Assembly: GCF_004799445.1 (NCBI RefSeq)
Contig: NZ_SSNA01000100.1
Span: 25,916 to 89,915 of the forward strand
DNA from: Bradyrhizobium sp.
GTDB taxonomy: Bacteria > Pseudomonadota > Alphaproteobacteria > Rhizobiales > Xanthobacteraceae
Length of the DNA stretch: 64,000 nt
Reading direction: 5' to 3'
Shown: positions 25,194 through 34,109 of the stretch, piece by piece
Layout: every line of letters begins with the position of its first letter
How positions within the stretch are numbered: position 1 is the first letter of the stretch
The notes under the pieces: model-generated
Seen by the model: only the letters and a program-made list of their open reading frames with translations
Database searches by the model: none
Told to the model about the DNA's origin: nothing
Made by a program: the position numbers and the translations under genes

Positions 25194-26450
25194 TCAGGCG
25201 CTCGACGAAACGCGCTGAACCTCCACGGTGACATGCGACAGGTCGGCGAATTTGGCCAATCGCTGCCGGTAGTGCGCCGGATCGCGCGACCCCGATGTCG
25301 CAACCGAGACGATGGCGCCGAGATGTCCCGGTCCAAGCCGCCACAAATGCAGGTCGGTGACCCGGTCGCCCTCGCTTTCGATCGCGATACGGACTTTCTC
25401 CGCCATGCGCGGATCCGGATTGCGATCGAGCAGGATGGCGCCGGTATCGCGCAGCAGCCCGACCGACCAGTTGGCGATGACCAGGGCGCCGATGAAGCCC
25501 GCCAGCGGATCCATCCAGAGCCAGCCGAATGCGCGCGCCAGCAGCAAGCCGACAATGACCAGAACCGACACGGCGGCGTCGGCCATGACGTGAACGACGG
25601 CGGCGCGCATATTGTTGTCGCGGTGATGCGTGCCACCAGCGTGATCGTGCTCCTCGAATTCCAACTCGTGCATCTCGGCCTCGCCCGCCCGCGTCAGGCG
25701 AATCCTGGCAAGGAAGGCATGCGGCTCCGGAATTTCGTCGCGCGATTCCAGGTATCCGCGGCTCTCCTTGAACGAAAACAGCTGCCGGCTGCCGTCCGGC
25801 CGGATGGTTTCGATGGTGACGTCCGAGGCCGCCGGCAAAGCGCCGGTATCCGCCCTGACGCGAAACCGCGGCGGCACATTGTCTTCGAAGACTTCGACTT
25901 CCAGCGTACCCTGGCCCACTGCAATGCGACGCGATTCCGCGCCGTGATCATGGCCATGGCCATGAGAGTGACCGTGGCCGTGGTGATGGCCGCCGGACAA
26001 TAGCCAGGCGCTGGCGACGTTGACGGCAAGACCAAGGACCGCAATGGGGATGGCTTCGTTGAAGCTGATCTGAACCGGGTCGAGCAGTCGCGCCACCGCT
26101 TCATAGCCGATCAGCAGCGCGATCATGGCCAGAACGATGGCGCTGGAATACCCGGCGAGATCGCCGAACTTGCCGGTGCCGAAGGTGAAACGGCGATCGC
26201 CGGCATATTTCCGGGCATAGGTATAGGCCAGCGCGGCGAGCAGCAGCGCGCCGGCATGCGTCGACATATGCAAGCCATCGGCAATCAGTGCGAGCGAGCC
26301 GAACAACGCCCCTCCGATGATCTCGGCGATCATCATGATGGTACAGAGCACGATCACCGCCCAGGTGCGCCGCTCGGCCTTATCGTGATCGCGGCCCAGG
26401 AACACGTGGTCGTGCGGCGGAATCTGAAAGATCGATTCGGTGTCGGTCAT
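25194..26450 (-). CDS. dmeF: Cobalt/nickel efflux transporter, cation diffusion facilitator DmeF
   Basis: A 418-residue CDF exporter moving Co2+ and probably Ni2+ out of the cytoplasm. Zinc-site residues appear in TM2 (LIADGLHMSTH) and TM5 (VHVMADAAVS), with a histidine-rich loop HHHGHGHSHGHGHDHG after TM4. A soluble beta-rich insertion of about 100 residues (GTLEVEVFEDNVPPRFRVRA onward) between TM4 and TM5 is typical of DmeF-type members. The C-terminal cytoplasmic ferredoxin-like domain closes the protein. The dmeR gene lies 7 bases upstream on the same strand, and the pair matches the dmeRF operon known in Rhizobium. Confidence 0.9.
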   Translation of the reverse strand: MTDTESIFQIPPHDHVFLGRDHDKAERRTWAVIVLCTIMMIAEIIGGALFGSLALIADGLHMSTHAGALLLAALAYTYARKYAGDRRFTFGTGKFGDLAGYSSAIVLAMIALLIGYEAVARLLDPVQISFNEAIPIAVLGLAVNVASAWLLSGGHHHGHGHSHGHGHDHGAESRRIAVGQGTLEVEVFEDNVPPRFRVRADTGALPAASDVTIETIRPDGSRQLFSFKESRGYLESRDEIPEPHAFLARIRLTRAGEAEMHELEFEEHDHAGGTHHRDNNMRAAVVHVMADAAVSVLVIVGLLLARAFGWLWMDPLAGFIGALVIANWSVGLLRDTGAILLDRNPDPRMAEKVRIAIESEGDRVTDLHLWRLGPGHLGAIVSVATSGSRDPAHYRQRLAKFADLSHVTVEVQRVSSSA

Positions 26451-26457
26451 GATCTTC

Positions 26458-26736
26458 TCACTTCAAATAGGTATGGACCACATCGATCAGCTGATCCGCG
26501 GCGTCGGCGTTGAGCGCGCCGGGATTCTTCTCGGGATCGACGAGATGGGTGCGGATATGGTCCTCGACCACCTCGGCCATCAGGCCGGCGACGCTGCCGC
26601 GAACCCCGGCGATCATGTGCATGATGCGCTCGCATTCCACCTCGGCGGTCAAAGCGCGCTCGATCGCCTCGACCTGGCCGCGGATCCGGCCGACGCGGGC
26701 CAGAAGCTTCTTTTTCTCTTTGATCGTGTGTGCCAT
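26458..26736 (-). CDS. dmeR: Nickel/cobalt-sensing repressor DmeR (RcnR family)
   Basis: Ninety-two residues. All four RcnR-type ligands are in register: His3, Cys35, His60 and His64. Metal binding should release it from the operator in its own promoter (ATACCCCCCTAT at 26753-26764). It is the first gene of the dmeR-dmeF operon. An outer-membrane protein gene is transcribed divergently from the same region. Confidence 0.9.
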   Translation of the reverse strand: MAHTIKEKKKLLARVGRIRGQVEAIERALTAEVECERIMHMIAGVRGSVAGLMAEVVEDHIRTHLVDPEKNPGALNADAADQLIDVVHTYLK

Positions 26737-26750
26737 GATTGATCTAGGTA

Positions 26751-26766
26751 GGATACCCCCCTATGC
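26751..26766. promoter_or_regulatory. RcnR/DmeR-type operator (C-tract flanked by ATA/TAT)
   Basis: GGATACCCCCCTATGC has the C6 tract with inverted ATA/TAT flanks that RcnR-type repressors bind. It lies 15-30 bases upstream of the dmeR start, and 126 bases from the start of the divergent gene at 26892, which could be coregulated. Confidence 0.75.
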
Positions 26767-26891
26767 TATGTCAACCGCGACGAGTGGAGCCGTGTGCGGC
26801 CTCGGTTGCCGAACCCGGTCAAGCGGGCCGATAAAGGCTGACTTTGCGGATGGATCGCGACCGAGCGTTTTCACGGCAGGGGAATGGACTC

Positions 26892-27395
26892 ATGAAGCTG
26901 TTTAATTCGATGCCTGTCCTGTTGCTTGCCGGCCTGATCGCAGCGCCGGGGCACGTCCTCGCCGGCGAGCATCCGGACGACGATCACCACGGCGCGGTGC
27001 TGGAAATCGGCAGCGCGGGCGAACGGGGTCTCAACGACGGAAAAACCAGTTTTGGCCCGAGCCTTGCGGTCGAGGTGACGCCGATCGAGCATTGGCTGGA
27101 GATCGAGGCCGGCATCACGTCGCTGTTCAGCAAGGGCGGCACGGAATGGGAAGCGGACCTCGTTTTCAAGAAGCCGTTTCAATTGTCGAAGAACGTCGAG
27201 TTCATGGCCGGTGTCGGTCCGCAATGGTCGTCCACCAGTTCCTTCGGCGCCGTCGCGGTGCTCGATTTCATGATCTGGACCACGCCGCAGTTCGGTTGGT
27301 TTGTCGAACCCAGTTACAGTTACGCCTTTACCCGCGGCCACGACCAGAATCTGGCTGTCAATGTCGGGCTTCTGATCGCGCTGCCGTCGCGGTGA
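26892..27395 (+). CDS. Exported protein, probable small outer-membrane barrel, next to dmeRF
   Basis: A 167-residue protein with a clear signal peptide (MKLFNSMPVLLLAGLIAAPG, cleavage near VLAGE). The mature part starts with an acidic/His metal-binding-like stretch EHPDDDHHGAVLEIGSAGE, followed by alternating strands (SLAVEVTPIEHWLEIEAGI, VEFMAGVGPQWSS, WFVEPSYSYAF). I chose ATG 26892 because AGGGGA precedes it; an in-frame ATG at 26844 would bury the signal. A role in metal export or envelope stress is suggested by its place opposite dmeR, but no family assignment is certain. A strong hairpin follows. Confidence 0.75.
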   Translation: MKLFNSMPVLLLAGLIAAPGHVLAGEHPDDDHHGAVLEIGSAGERGLNDGKTSFGPSLAVEVTPIEHWLEIEAGITSLFSKGGTEWEADLVFKKPFQLSKNVEFMAGVGPQWSSTSSFGAVAVLDFMIWTTPQFGWFVEPSYSYAFTRGHDQNLAVNVGLLIALPSR

Positions 27396-27437
27396 CTCTC
27401 CCGTCCGCCTGGTGAATCGTTCCCGATGCAAAAAGGT

Positions 27438-27467
27438 GACCCGCCCGGCGGGACAACCGGGCGGGTC
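27438..27467. terminator. GC-rich hairpin after the outer-membrane protein gene
   Basis: GACCCGCCCGG and CCGGGCGGGTC form an 11-bp stem around an eight-base loop, 43 bases after the stop codon. No T-run follows, so it is a likely but not classic terminator. Confidence 0.5.
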
Positions 27468-27582
27468 GGGTGCGGCACGGGGTGGATGAGGCGCCCGTGC
27501 CGGACGCGGGATCCACGATCAGAATGTTTTGAGGCAAGCCGGCCGCGCGGTTGATGCGGCGCGAATCTCGCTTAGCCGATCA

Positions 27583-27849
27583 TCAGTAATTGCAGTTGCG
27601 AACGCGGCCCAAATAGTTGCCGTAGGCGTCGAACTGGGGAACCCAGCCGCAGCGGCGATAGCCGTCATAATAGTAGCCGTCGTTGGCGGCGATGGCGCTG
27701 CCGACGACCGCGGCGCCGACGATGCCGGCTCCGATGCCCCAGCCCAGGCCGAACGGCTTGGCTTCAGCCTGGGTGGTGGTTGATGCGATGGTGCCGGTAA
27801 CGGCGAGCGTGGCAAGGGCGAGCGCGGCGATTTTCGTCTTGATCGACAT
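27583..27849 (-). CDS. Small secreted Gly/Tyr-rich protein
   Basis: Eighty-eight residues with a signal peptide cleaved near AEAKP. The mature part holds a glycine/alanine helix (LGWGIGAGIVGAAVVGSAIAA) of glycine-zipper type and a tyrosine-rich tail (DGYYYDGYRRCGWVPQFDAY) ending with a second cysteine (RVRNCNY). The two cysteines may form a disulfide. Proteins of this build are common and uncharacterised in Bradyrhizobium. It is a single-gene unit. Confidence 0.72.
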   Translation of the reverse strand: MSIKTKIAALALATLAVTGTIASTTTQAEAKPFGLGWGIGAGIVGAAVVGSAIAANDGYYYDGYRRCGWVPQFDAYGNYLGRVRNCNY

Positions 27850-27991
27850 CTGGAAACTCCATCCGGTGCGAGGCGGCCCGTTGTGGTCCGCATGCCAGTT
27901 GGACGAAGCGTCTTCAAATCCGGTTCGAAGCCGTTGGATTAAATCCCGGTAAGGCTAATTTTGCTGGAATTGCGCAGGGATCTGCAAACCG

Positions 27992-28807
27992 TCAGACTTT
28001 CGGAACGTTCGACAGCATCTGCGGATCGAACCTGTCGACGTCGGCGAGCAACTCGCAGAACGCCCGCGCGCCCTGTTCGATCAACTGCTCGCCCTTCTCC
28101 GCGGAGGCCTCTCTGGCATCGCCGACGGCGCCGCTGGGGTGAAGGTCCTGGGCCTGCCAGGCGAACGGCGCCGGGCGATGGGTGGAGAGCCAGCGATGAT
28201 CCTTCGCCATCGCGATTCCGGCGCTGCGAAAATCGGCGATCGCATCGACGCGAACTTGCTCTCGGTAACGTGCCAGCATGATGGAGGTCTCGGCGGCACC
28301 GCCATGGATGCCGTGACTGACCTCTTGTGCGGAGAACAATCCCTCCGTCCCGCTGAGACGGGACCAGCCCGTGGTGACGACGAGAAGCCCATGTTGCGCG
28401 CGCAGGTCCTGCGCGACAAGGCTCATGGCGGCGCTGTTGCCGCCGTGGCTCGTCACCATGACCAGCTTTTTGAGGCCAGCGCGCGCGACGCTTTCGCCGA
28501 GCGCCAGCCAACTCTTCAGCGCCACTTCGGTCGGCAGCGTCAGCGTGCCCGGATAGTCGAGGTGCTCGGTGGAAATCCCGACCGGCTGAATGGGGAGGAA
28601 TGTCACGGGTGCGGCGTCAGAAAGCAGCTCGCGCACCCGCGCCAGATAAGCCTGCGCAATCATGACGTCGGTGCCGACCGGCAGATGCGGCCCGTGCTGC
28701 TCGGTTGCCGCCAGCGGCAGCACCGCAATCCAGCGCCCGGGTCCACTGCCCGCGAAATCAGGCCAATGGATGTCGATCCAATCCCGGGGCGGAGCGGCTG
28801 AGGTCAT
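27992..28807 (-). CDS. Creatininase-family amidohydrolase
   Basis: A 271-residue metal-dependent amidohydrolase. Ligands are visible in the usual order: Glu and His in ATEQHGPHLPVGTD (with the Asp), SHGGN, and the glutamate in HGGAAETS. Family members open creatinine, or act on formamide intermediates of riboflavin-like or F420-like and pyrroloquinoline pathways. It is divergent from an ABC importer for a THI5-like ligand, so it may process the imported compound. No signal peptide. Confidence 0.88.
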   Translation of the reverse strand: MTSAAPPRDWIDIHWPDFAGSGPGRWIAVLPLAATEQHGPHLPVGTDVMIAQAYLARVRELLSDAAPVTFLPIQPVGISTEHLDYPGTLTLPTEVALKSWLALGESVARAGLKKLVMVTSHGGNSAAMSLVAQDLRAQHGLLVVTTGWSRLSGTEGLFSAQEVSHGIHGGAAETSIMLARYREQVRVDAIADFRSAGIAMAKDHRWLSTHRPAPFAWQAQDLHPSGAVGDAREASAEKGEQLIEQGARAFCELLADVDRFDPQMLSNVPKV

Positions 28808-28921
28808 CGAGCGAAAGGTTTCATTAGGCGGATTTGCAAGGTAGTTTGGATCGGCTACGAGGACGCCATCGGCGTCGATTTCTTACCTATCATGGGCCAG
28901 AAATACCAACGGAGTCCAACC

Positions 28922-29944
28922 ATGAACCCGGTTCTTTTGCCGCGAGCGTTAACGGCCGTGCTGGCGGCCCTTATCCTGACCCTGTCGCCGGCCGGCGCCC
29001 AGACCGCCCTCGACAAGGTTTCGTTCGGAACCAACTGGGTTGCCGAGGCTGAACATGGCGGATTTTTCCAGGCCCTCGCCGACGGCACCTACAAGAACTA
29101 TGGGCTTGACGTCACCATCGTGCCGGGCGGCCCAAACGACAACAACCGCATGCTCCTGATTGCCGGCAAGCTCGATTTCTTCATGGCCGCGAACACGCTG
29201 ATGTCGTTCGACGCGGTCGCCAACAACGTGCCGGTGGTCACCGTCGCCGCCATCTTCCAGAAAGATCCGCAGGTCTTGCTGACGCATCCGGAGTCGAAGA
29301 TCGCCAGGCTCGAGGAGCTCAAGCCGCTGACGCTGTTCGTCTCCAAGGAAGGCATTTCAAGCTACTTTCAATGGCTGAAATCCGAATTTGGCTTCAGCGA
29401 GGAGAAGGTCAGGCCGTACACATTCAACCCGCAGCCGTTCCTTGCCGACAAGCAAAGCGCGATGCAGGGCTATGTCACCTCCGAGCCCTACGCGATCGAA
29501 AAGAGCGCCGGATTCAAGCCGGGGATCATCCTGCTGGCGGATTATGGCTTCAACACCTATTCGACCCTGATCGAGACGCGCGCTGACGTGATCGACAAGA
29601 AGCCGGACCTGGTCCAGCGCTTCGTCGATGCCTCCATCGTCGGCTGGTACCATTATCTGTATGGCGACAACGCGCCCGCGAACGCGATGATCAAGAAACT
29701 CAATCCAGAGATGACCGACGAGTTGCTCGCCTTCTCCGTCGCCAGGATGAAGGAATATGGTATCGTCGATTCCGGCGATACATTGCGCGATGGCATCGGC
29801 GCCATGACCGACGCGCGGATGGCGAGCTTCTTCGACAAGATGGTTCGGGCCCATGTCGTCCGCCCCGACATCGACTATCGCAAGGCCTACACGCTTCGCT
29901 TCATCAACAAGGGCGTCGGTCTCGACCTGCGGCCGAAGAACTAG
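28922..29944 (+). CDS. ABC transporter substrate-binding protein, NMT1/THI5-like
   Basis: A 340-residue periplasmic binder with a signal peptide cut near AGAQT. Segments NWVAEAEHGGFFQALADGTY, YGLDVTIVPGGP and the second-lobe FVSKEGISSYFQWLKSEFG fit the NMT1/THI5 group, which binds pyrimidines, sulfonates, riboflavin or similar. GGAG lies ahead of ATG 28922; an in-frame start at 28892 adds ten residues before the signal and is less likely. First gene of an operon with ATPase, permease, dehydrogenase and inhibitor genes. Confidence 0.9.
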   Translation: MNPVLLPRALTAVLAALILTLSPAGAQTALDKVSFGTNWVAEAEHGGFFQALADGTYKNYGLDVTIVPGGPNDNNRMLLIAGKLDFFMAANTLMSFDAVANNVPVVTVAAIFQKDPQVLLTHPESKIARLEELKPLTLFVSKEGISSYFQWLKSEFGFSEEKVRPYTFNPQPFLADKQSAMQGYVTSEPYAIEKSAGFKPGIILLADYGFNTYSTLIETRADVIDKKPDLVQRFVDASIVGWYHYLYGDNAPANAMIKKLNPEMTDELLAFSVARMKEYGIVDSGDTLRDGIGAMTDARMASFFDKMVRAHVVRPDIDYRKAYTLRFINKGVGLDLRPKN

Positions 29945-29953
29945 GACGCCGAG

Positions 29954-30769
29954 ATGGCCGAGCCCGCAGCCTTGACCGAGACGGGGCCCGATCCGTCGGG
30001 CCCTGCGGTCAGCCTGCGCGGCGTCACCAAGGTCTATGACAGCGGCGTGGCCGCGCTGGGGCCGATCGATCTTGAAGTGCGCAAGGGCGAGTTCGTGTCC
30101 CTGCTTGGGCCGTCCGGCTGCGGCAAGTCGACCGCGCTGCGCCTGATCGCGGGCCTGAACGCGCCGACGTCGGGCACCGTCCGCGTTTTCCGGCCGGTCG
30201 TCGGGGTGCGGGGAAGACACTCCGTCGGCTTCGTGTTTCAGGAGCCGACCCTGATGCCGTGGACCAGCGTGCGGGAGAATGTCCGGCTGCCGTTGAAACT
30301 GGCGCATGCGCCGGCCAGGGAAGCCGATGCCCGCATCGATCAAGCCTTGGCGCAAATGGGACTTGCGGAATTTGCCGACGCCTATCCGCGCGAATTATCG
30401 GGTGGCATGAAGATGCGGGTCTCGCTGGCGCGCGCGCTGGTCACCGATCCGGATATCCTCCTGATGGACGAGCCGTTCGCCGCGCTCGATGAGATCACCC
30501 GTTTCCGCCTGAACAACGATCTGCTCGCGCTGTGGCGCGATCTGCGCAAGACCGTCATTTTCGTCACCCATTCGGTGTTCGAGTCGGTGTATCTGTCGCA
30601 GCGGGTGATCGTGATGACATCGCGGCCTGGACGCATCGCTGCCGAAATCGGCATCGAAACCGCGGAGCCGAGAGCCGAGGATTTTCGCACCTCGGTCGAC
30701 TATGCCGGCTACTGTCGCAAGGTTTCGAATGCGCTGGCGCCGTCACATCCCGGGCAGCACAGCCCATGA
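29954..30769 (+). CDS. ABC transporter ATPase (SsuB/ThiZ-like)
   Basis: A 271-residue nucleotide-binding subunit: Walker A GPSGCGKST, signature LSGGMKMRVSLARAL, Walker B ILLMDEPFAALD, switch histidine in FVTHSVFE. It starts 9 bases after the binding-protein stop, and its TGA overlaps the permease ATG (ATGA). Confidence 0.93.
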   Translation: MAEPAALTETGPDPSGPAVSLRGVTKVYDSGVAALGPIDLEVRKGEFVSLLGPSGCGKSTALRLIAGLNAPTSGTVRVFRPVVGVRGRHSVGFVFQEPTLMPWTSVRENVRLPLKLAHAPAREADARIDQALAQMGLAEFADAYPRELSGGMKMRVSLARALVTDPDILLMDEPFAALDEITRFRLNNDLLALWRDLRKTVIFVTHSVFESVYLSQRVIVMTSRPGRIAAEIGIETAEPRAEDFRTSVDYAGYCRKVSNALAPSHPGQHSP

Positions 30770-31602
30770 GCTCGCTGCAGACCCCGCCATTGACGGCAGC
30801 GCAGGCCACGCCCGACAGTCGCACCCTGCGTCTCGTCCGGATATTGCTGCCCGTCGCGGTGCTCGCGGTGGGTATCGCGGCATGGGAGCTCGTGGTGCGG
30901 CTGAACCATTTTCCGCCCTACGTGCTGCCCGCGCCGTCGGCGGTGTTCGTGACGCTCGTTGCGGACTGGCCGGTGCTGTCGCAATCGCTCCTGACGACGC
31001 TCTTGACCACGCTCGAAGGGTTCACGGCTGCCGCCATCGGCGGCGTCGCGCTGGCGCTGTTGTTCAATCAGTCGAAATGGCTGGAATATTCGCTGTTTCC
31101 CTATGCCGTGATCCTGCAAGTCACCCCCGTCATTGCGATCGCGCCATTGCTGCTGATTTACCTGCCGCAGCAAACCGCCGTCATCGTCTGCGCCTGGATC
31201 GTCGGCTTCTTCCCGGTGCTATCCAACACCACGCTCGGCCTGAATTCGGTGGATCGCAATCTGGCCGGCCTGTTCAGCCTCTACGGCGCATCGCGGCTGC
31301 AGACCCTGCGCTTTCTCAAATTGCCGGCGGCGCTGCCGTTCATTCTCGGTGGATTGCGGATCGCGGGCGGCTTGTCGTTGATCGGCGCGGTGGTGGCCGA
31401 GATCGCGGCGGGCTCCGCCGGCGCCGGTTCCGGCCTCGCCTATCGAATCGCGGAATCCGGCTACCGTCTCAACATTCCCCGAATGTTTGCCGCCCTGCTG
31501 TTGCTCTCCGCCGCCGGGATTGTCATTTATGGGCTGCTGGCGCTAACCTCGCACCTGGTGTTGCGGCGCTGGCACGAGAGCGCGCTTGGAAAGGAAAACT
31601 GA
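30766..31602 (+). CDS. ABC transporter permease (SsuC/ThiX-like)
   Basis: A 278-residue inner-membrane permease with about six helices and an EAA-like loop (YGASRLQTLRFLKLPAALPF). It opens with ATG 30766 inside the ATGA overlap with the ATPase gene. The dehydrogenase ATG overlaps its stop in the same way, so the operon is tightly coupled. Confidence 0.92.
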   Translation: MSSLQTPPLTAAQATPDSRTLRLVRILLPVAVLAVGIAAWELVVRLNHFPPYVLPAPSAVFVTLVADWPVLSQSLLTTLLTTLEGFTAAAIGGVALALLFNQSKWLEYSLFPYAVILQVTPVIAIAPLLLIYLPQQTAVIVCAWIVGFFPVLSNTTLGLNSVDRNLAGLFSLYGASRLQTLRFLKLPAALPFILGGLRIAGGLSLIGAVVAEIAAGSAGAGSGLAYRIAESGYRLNIPRMFAALLLLSAAGIVIYGLLALTSHLVLRRWHESALGKEN

Positions 31603-32591
31603 TGGTGGGCGGAAATATTTCATCGGAGAAGATCGATTTGCTGGTCTACGGGCCGAACAAACCGATCATCGACAACGGCTTTTCCGACCAGTTCGTGCTG
31701 CATCCCTTCGAGACCCGGGCCGACCTCGACCGGCTTAGCCCGGCAGTGGCCGCAAAAATTCGCGGCGCCGCGGTCACCTACAGCACAGTCCGCTGCGACG
31801 GCGCCATGATGGCGCTGTTGCCGAAGCTCGAAATCGTCGCTTCCTTCGGCGTCGGCTACGACCACGTCGACGCCAATTACGCGCGCGAGCATAACATTGT
31901 CGTGACCAATACGCCGGATGTCCTGACCGAGGAGGTCGCGGACGTCGCGATGGGGCTTCTGATCGCGACCCTGCGCGAATTCGTCAAGGCCGACAAGTAT
32001 CTGCGGTCCGGCCTCTGGATGACCCAGCAATTTCCCTTGAGCGTCGGCTCGCTCAGGGATCGCAAGGTCGGGATCGTCGGCATGGGTCGGATCGGCCAGG
32101 CGATCGGGCGCCGGCTGGAGGCGTCCCGCGTTCCCGTGGTCTATCATTCGCGCAATCCGGCCAAGGACGTGAGCTACAAGCACTATCCCGATCTGATCGA
32201 GATGGCGAAGGCGGTCGACACGCTGGTGGTGATCGTCCCCGGCGGACCGGCGACGGCGAAAATGATCAACGCCGATGTCATGAAGGCGCTCGGGCCGCGC
32301 GGCGTGATCATCAACGTGGCGCGCGGCTCGGTCGTCGATGAAGAAGCCATGATCGCCGCATTGAAGTCGGGCACCATTCTGGCCGCCGGCCTCGATGTGT
32401 TCGCCAACGAACCGAAGGTGCCGGACGAATTGCGCGCGATGCAGAACGTAGTGCTGCTGCCGCATATCGGCTCGGCTTCGGTGGTGACCCGCAATGCCAT
32501 GGATCAGCTGGTCGTCGACAATCTGAAGGCCTGGTTCGCCGGCAAGGCGCCGTTGACGCCGATCGCGGAAACCCCTGTGAAGAGCCGCTGA
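31602..32591 (+). CDS. D-isomer-specific 2-hydroxyacid dehydrogenase
   Basis: A 329-residue NAD(P)-dependent dehydrogenase reducing a 2-oxoacid (glyoxylate or hydroxypyruvate type) or the reverse. Substrate-loop FGVGYDHVD, Rossmann motif GMGRIGQAIG, catalytic Arg in NVARGSVVDE, Glu in FANEP and His in LPHIGS are all in place. AAGGAAAA precedes ATG 31602, which overlaps the permease stop. It likely acts on a breakdown product of the imported compound. Confidence 0.92.
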   Translation: MVGGNISSEKIDLLVYGPNKPIIDNGFSDQFVLHPFETRADLDRLSPAVAAKIRGAAVTYSTVRCDGAMMALLPKLEIVASFGVGYDHVDANYAREHNIVVTNTPDVLTEEVADVAMGLLIATLREFVKADKYLRSGLWMTQQFPLSVGSLRDRKVGIVGMGRIGQAIGRRLEASRVPVVYHSRNPAKDVSYKHYPDLIEMAKAVDTLVVIVPGGPATAKMINADVMKALGPRGVIINVARGSVVDEEAMIAALKSGTILAAGLDVFANEPKVPDELRAMQNVVLLPHIGSASVVTRNAMDQLVVDNLKAWFAGKAPLTPIAETPVKSR

Positions 32592-33286
32592 TGCGAACTC
32601 GCCGGGGCATCGCGGTTGCGGCGCTGCTGGCGTCGATCGTTGGCGGGCCGCAGGCCTGGTCGCTGGATGCCTCGACTCTGAAGAAAGACATGATCGGCCA
32701 ATGGGAGCTCTCAACCACCGAGCGCAGCAAGACCTGCGTCGTCACGCTGAAGGGCGATGCCACGCCGCAGGGCCTCAGGCTTGAGCTGGAGCCGGGTTGC
32801 GCCGCGGCGCTGCCCTTCACCAGGGAGATCACCGCCTGGAACATCAGGGGGCTGGACATCGTGCGGCTGCAGGATGCCGCAGGCCAGCCGGTGATCGACT
32901 TCACCGAAGTCGAGAGCGGAATTTTCGAAGGCCTGCGACAGGGCGAGGGCATTTACATTCTGCAGAACCTCGCCGCCGCGCGCTCGCTGGCCAAATCGAT
33001 GGATCAGATGATCGGCGACTGGGCGATGGTGCGCGGCAATGGCCGCCCCATCTGCGGCCTGACCCTGACCAACACCGAGGCTGGGGCCGACAATTTCCAG
33101 GTGTTTCTCAAGCCACGCTGCGATGCCGCGGTCGAAGCCTTCAAACCGACGATGTGGCGGCTGGAACGGGGCGAGTTGCTGCTGTTGTCGGCGAATGGCG
33201 AGGTCTGGCGTTTCGATGCCGACGATAATGCGCAGTGGCGGCTGGTGCCCGACAGCGCCGATCCGCTGATCATGCTGCGGCAGTGA
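32591..33286 (+). CDS. Secreted protease inhibitor, two tandem AprI/Inh domains
   Basis: A 231-residue exported protein with two repeats of the AprI/Inh (Omp19-type) fold, about residues 30-120 and 130-231. Each has a Cys pair (TCVVTLKGD...EPGC and ICGLTLTN...KPRC) and a final beta-strand (VIDFTEVESGIFEG; VWRFDADDNAQWRLV). Single-domain members inhibit serralysin-type or other proteases in the periplasm. The doubled form could bind two targets. Its ATG overlaps the dehydrogenase stop (ATGA), an odd place for an inhibitor, and no protease gene is nearby. Confidence 0.8.
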   Translation: MRTRRGIAVAALLASIVGGPQAWSLDASTLKKDMIGQWELSTTERSKTCVVTLKGDATPQGLRLELEPGCAAALPFTREITAWNIRGLDIVRLQDAAGQPVIDFTEVESGIFEGLRQGEGIYILQNLAAARSLAKSMDQMIGDWAMVRGNGRPICGLTLTNTEAGADNFQVFLKPRCDAAVEAFKPTMWRLERGELLLLSANGEVWRFDADDNAQWRLVPDSADPLIMLRQ

Positions 33287-33315
33287 TTTGCCGGCGATCG
33301 GTCGACCGATCGAGC

Positions 33316-34109
33316 CTATTTGCCCGTTGACATCATCCAACTGGCGATGCGCAGCGACACTGGCGTCGGCGAGAGCCGGCTGGAGGTCACCATCAGCTTG
33401 TTGACCAGCCCGGTGATGACAACGCCGCGCCCCTCCTTGAGACCCTGATAGCCGATCCGCGCCACTTCGCTGGCGCTCATTACCGGCAGCAGGCCTTTGA
33501 ACAGAGCTGACTTGCCGGCATCGGCGACTTGGGCGAATTCCGTTTCAGTCGCGCCGGGGCACAGCGTCGTGACGGTGACGCCGCTGTTCTGCAGTTCGTA
33601 GGCGATCGCCTCGCCAAAACTCAGCACATAGGCCTTGCTCGCACAATAAACGGCCATCTGCGGACCCGGCTGAAATCCGGCCGTCGAGGCCACCAGCATG
33701 ATCTTGCCCCTGCGCCTGCTCAGCATGGGCGGAAGCAGCATCCGCGTCAGTTCCGTCAGCGCGACGACGTTGACTTGCAACATCTCCGTGACCCTGAGCG
33801 GGTCGGCGGCGTCGACCGGCCGTTGGCGCCGAGACCGGCAGCATTGATCAGTACATCGACGCTCAGGCTGCGCGCTTCGATATCCCGGACCAGCGCGGCG
33901 GCGGCGCCATTCTTGCTGAGATCGGCGGCAACGATAATCGAGTTCGCGCCGGTGGTCTTCAATTCATCGGCGAGACCCTGCATCGGCTCAACGCGACGGG
34001 CGGAAAGAACGAGATCGTAGCCGTCCACCGCCAGTTCACGCGCGAGACAGGCGCCGATGCCGCTGGAGGCGCCGGTAACGAGCGCAAGGGGTCGAGGGTC
34101 GGGTTGCAT
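33316..34109 (-). pseudogene. SDR-family oxidoreductase broken by a one-base frameshift
   Basis: A short-chain dehydrogenase of about 265 codons. The N-terminal frame (34109 to about 33820) has the cofactor motif TGASSGIG and LINAAGLGANG. The C-terminal frame (to 33316) has VDAADPLRVTEMLQVNVVAL, the catalytic YCASK and LCPGATETEF. They join if one C is restored near 33817-33822 (AACGGCC-GGTCGAC). As given, the first frame ends soon after the shift, losing the catalytic Tyr/Lys. This may be a real inactivation or a sequencing error. Nothing else in the gene is degraded. Confidence 0.85.

Noticed and set aside
30702..31601. In-frame extension of the 2-hydroxyacid dehydrogenase into the permease gene
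   Set aside because: The extension is a shifted reading of the permease; the ATG at 31602 with AAGGAAAA gives the normal protein.
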